From assembly GCA_007120915.1 (NCBI GenBank), contig SKMT01000686.1, forward strand, positions 1 to 7,071: a stretch of 7,071 bases of DNA, in the 5' to 3' direction. Below are positions 5,161 through 7,071 of this stretch, in pieces. Source of the DNA: Myxococcales bacterium. GTDB taxonomy: Bacteria; Myxococcota_A; Bradymonadia; Bradymonadales; Bradymonadaceae. How positions within the stretch are numbered: the stretch's first letter is position 1; each line of letters begins with the position of its first letter. The notes under the pieces are model-generated. The model was not told the DNA's origin. It was given only the letters and a program-made list of their open reading frames with translations, and did no database searches. The position numbers and the translations under genes are program-made.

Positions 5161-6984
5161 ATGCTTCGAAGCTGGTCCGCACTACTTCCAGCACTGGCCG
5201 TTTCCGTCTGCGTAACGGGATGCATCTTCGCGGTCGACACCGATCTAAGCGACCATCAGCCTGACCCCGATGACGCCTCCCTCTCCATTGACGGCCCCGA
5301 CGAGGCGGTGGTCGACCCCGAGGGCTTCGAGATCGACTACCAGATCAGTTGCGAACCCGACGGTTGCGACGACGCACTGTACTGCCGTGTCAGCGGTGAC
5401 GGCGTCGCCGACGACGCGTTCCGCTCCTGCTCCGGTTCCTTCCAGGTCACCGACGCTGAGGTAGGAGAGAACGACATCGACGTGACCGTTCAGTTACGCG
5501 ACGGCGACGATGCCATCGCCGATGACACCACCTCCACCCGGGTGTTGTTCGAATTCGACGCCGGCATCGAGGGGCTCGACTCCGACGCCTCACAACCCTT
5601 CTCCCACCCCGAGCTGGGAGAATTCTCCGCCTGGTGCACCCATCCGGACTGCGCCGCGGTTCAGTGCCGCTGGCACGACGACTCCGGCGACGAACTCACC
5701 GACGTCGACGCTCCCGACTGCTCGGCCGACACCTTCGAGCTGATCTGGGATGAAGACCTTCCCTCCGGCGCCGAGTTGCATCTTGAGGCTTGCTCATCTC
5801 GATTTGCCGACGACCACTGCCGACGAACCGACTATTCGTTCCACTACGAAGAGCCTCAATGGCAAGCCGCAGCCCTCGGCGCTGGTTTCGGCTGTGCCAT
5901 CGAACAGGACCAGACACTCTGGTGCTGGGGCCGCAACGCCTACGGGCAGACAATCCCCGGTGGCGACGAAGACATCGACGAGCCCACGCGCGTCGACTTC
6001 CACCGCCGCTTCAAAGATGTCGCCGCCGGCGAATTTCACACCTGCGCGATCACCGACGCCGGTCAACTCTACTGCTGGGGTCGAAACCTCAATCACCAGT
6101 TCGACCCCGGCGCCGACCCTGACGACGCGATCGAACCGGTGGCCATCGGCGACGAGCTTCAGCTTGAATCCGTCTCCTCATTCCACCGTCACACCTGCGC
6201 GATCTCTGAGGACGAACAGCTCTACTGCTTTGGCGATGACGACAATTACCGCCTCGGCGCCACAACCGACTCCGAAGGGCTTGCTCATGTCGGTGTTCCC
6301 GATGGATTTGACGGCTGGGTTCAAGCCGACACCGGAGCAGATCACACCTGCGCAACCGCACGCGCCGACGAGCAGCATCGTGCTTTCTGCTGGGGCCGAA
6401 GTGACGACGGTCGACTCGGCATCGGCTCCGCCCCCGACGACATCGAAGACCCCACCGAGGTCTACCTGGGCGCCGGCTCCAGCGACTACCACGCCGACTC
6501 CATCTCTGCGGGCAACCGCCACAGTTGCGCTGTGTTCATCGACGGCGACTCCCCGCCCTATACCTACTGCTGGGGCCACGACGGCCAGGGGCGGCTCGGC
6601 TTTGACACCGACGAACAGCACTTCAGCCCCCAGCCGATCGACAACGGACAGAACCTCGTCGGGGTAACCGCCGCTGACTCCCACAGTTGTGCGATCAACG
6701 AAGGCGACAATCTGCGCGCCTACTGCTGGGGCTCCCAGCGCGACGGACGCCTGGGCAACGATGTCGACGACACCCAGTCTCTCGACTCCCCCCAGCAGGT
6801 CGAATCCGATCACGGCTTCGAACAGTTCGCCATGCACCGAAACCACACCTGCGGCATCACCACCGACGCCGATCTCTACTGCTGGGGCTCCAACTCGTTC
6901 GGCCAACTGCCCACAGCCAACCCCGACTCCAATCTGATCCCCCATCCCATGCAGTGGCCCTACGACCACCTCGGCGACGACTAG
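5161..6984 (+). CDS. RCC1-repeat (seven-blade propeller) lipoprotein with two Cys-rich N-terminal modules
   Basis: A 607-residue predicted lipoprotein. MLRSWSALLPALAVSVC leads to the lipobox VTGC with lipidated Cys21; an acidic linker follows (about 26-38). Residues 40-131 and 132-231 are two related Cys-rich, probably Ig-like modules (C64, C69, C75, C90 and C159, C164, C169, C187, with C211 and C220 extra in the second). Residues 235-600 are RCC1-type repeats of about 50 residues, seven in all, each with the pattern (T/S)CA-x(n)-YCWG. The Cys pairs are 245/255, 295/305, 346/356, 397/410, 456/470, 510/522 and 564/574. Seven blades is the count of eukaryotic RCC1. A per-blade Cys pair suits an oxidising periplasm or surface and suggests disulfides, not a nuclear-type exchange factor; the binding partner is unknown. 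The start at 5161 is chosen because AGGA (5149-5152) lies 8 nt before it and the signal peptide begins there. A TTG at 5071 would add 30 residues and bury the signal peptide. A hexamer satellite follows the TAG. Confidence 0.9.
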   Translation: MLRSWSALLPALAVSVCVTGCIFAVDTDLSDHQPDPDDASLSIDGPDEAVVDPEGFEIDYQISCEPDGCDDALYCRVSGDGVADDAFRSCSGSFQVTDAEVGENDIDVTVQLRDGDDAIADDTTSTRVLFEFDAGIEGLDSDASQPFSHPELGEFSAWCTHPDCAAVQCRWHDDSGDELTDVDAPDCSADTFELIWDEDLPSGAELHLEACSSRFADDHCRRTDYSFHYEEPQWQAAALGAGFGCAIEQDQTLWCWGRNAYGQTIPGGDEDIDEPTRVDFHRRFKDVAAGEFHTCAITDAGQLYCWGRNLNHQFDPGADPDDAIEPVAIGDELQLESVSSFHRHTCAISEDEQLYCFGDDDNYRLGATTDSEGLAHVGVPDGFDGWVQADTGADHTCATARADEQHRAFCWGRSDDGRLGIGSAPDDIEDPTEVYLGAGSSDYHADSISAGNRHSCAVFIDGDSPPYTYCWGHDGQGRLGFDTDEQHFSPQPIDNGQNLVGVTAADSHSCAINEGDNLRAYCWGSQRDGRLGNDVDDTQSLDSPQQVESDHGFEQFAMHRNHTCGITTDADLYCWGSNSFGQLPTANPDSNLIPHPMQWPYDHLGDD

Positions 6985-6987
6985 GTT

Positions 6988-7071
6988 GAGGCCGATCTCG
7001 ACGTCGAAATCGAGGTCGAGCCCGAGGTCGAAATCGAGGTCGAAATCGAGGTCGAGCCCGAGGTCGAAATC
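6988..7071 (+). repeat. Hexanucleotide satellite (GAGGTC/GAAATC/GAGCCC), running off the window
   Basis: Fourteen consecutive hexamers fill 6988-7071. The first three (GAGGCC, GATCTC, GACGTC) are divergent. The next eleven use only GAGGTC, GAAATC and GAGCCC. A 30-bp block at 7006-7035 recurs exactly at 7042-7071, giving a 36-bp higher-order period. On the plus strand, in the frame of the RCC1 gene, it would read as Glu-Val/Ile/Pro dipeptides (EVEIEVEPE). The minus strand is also open and would read as Asp-Leu/Phe-type dipeptides. No start codon or ribosome site is visible. The array continues past the right edge, so its length is unknown. Confidence 0.9.

Noticed and set aside
5750..6667. A 305-residue plus-strand frame inside the RCC1 gene
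   Set aside because: The Thr/Ser/Pro/Ala-rich translation is the +1 shadow of the Asp/Cys-rich RCC1 coding frame.
6988..7071. CRISPR array or coding start of a Glu-Val repeat protein
   Set aside because: There are no spacers, and no start codon or ribosome site precedes the repeats; it is a simple hexamer satellite as far as visible.

Overview
The window is GC-rich and densely coding. It looks like a chromosomal segment of a Gram-negative bacterium with many surface lipoproteins. The acidic, Asp/Glu-rich exported proteins, the RCC1 and BNR-type propeller lipoproteins with Asn/Thr/Asp linkers, and the minisatellites between genes recall Myxococcota, especially the Bradymonadales. That assignment is an inference from style, not from a marker gene. 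No tRNA, rRNA, CRISPR array, insertion sequence or phage gene was seen.

Left third (1-2326), membrane and housekeeping genes: the 3' end of a universal-stress-protein (Usp) domain gene (+) runs in from the left edge. It is followed by a DUF2254 integral membrane protein (+). A DUF421/YetF-type membrane protein (-) converges on DUF2254, with only 5 bp between the two stop codons.

Middle (2441-4816): two tandem paralogous lipoproteins on the minus strand, each a beta-propeller built from about six Asp-box (BNR-like) repeats. The upstream copy has a long Asn/Thr/Asp linker after the lipid anchor and the downstream copy a short one. The gap between them holds a 119-bp array that resolves into 17 heptamers arranged as a 21-bp higher-order unit. 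Part of it forms a canonical G-quadruplex motif on the coding strand of the downstream gene.

Right third (4817-7071): a 344-bp divergent intergenic region carries a candidate promoter flanked by small palindromes, and a start-less open stretch that reads like the mature N-terminus of a decayed lipoprotein. Then comes a 607-residue lipoprotein (+) with two tandem Cys-rich modules and a seven-blade RCC1 propeller with a cysteine pair in every blade. One codon after its stop, a hexanucleotide satellite starts and runs off the window.

The three lipoproteins are all predicted envelope-anchored propellers, so the right two thirds is a small surface or periplasmic propeller cluster of unknown function. 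No nuclease, toxin, defence or secondary-metabolism gene is visible. The most unusual material is the repeat DNA and the architecture of the lipoproteins.
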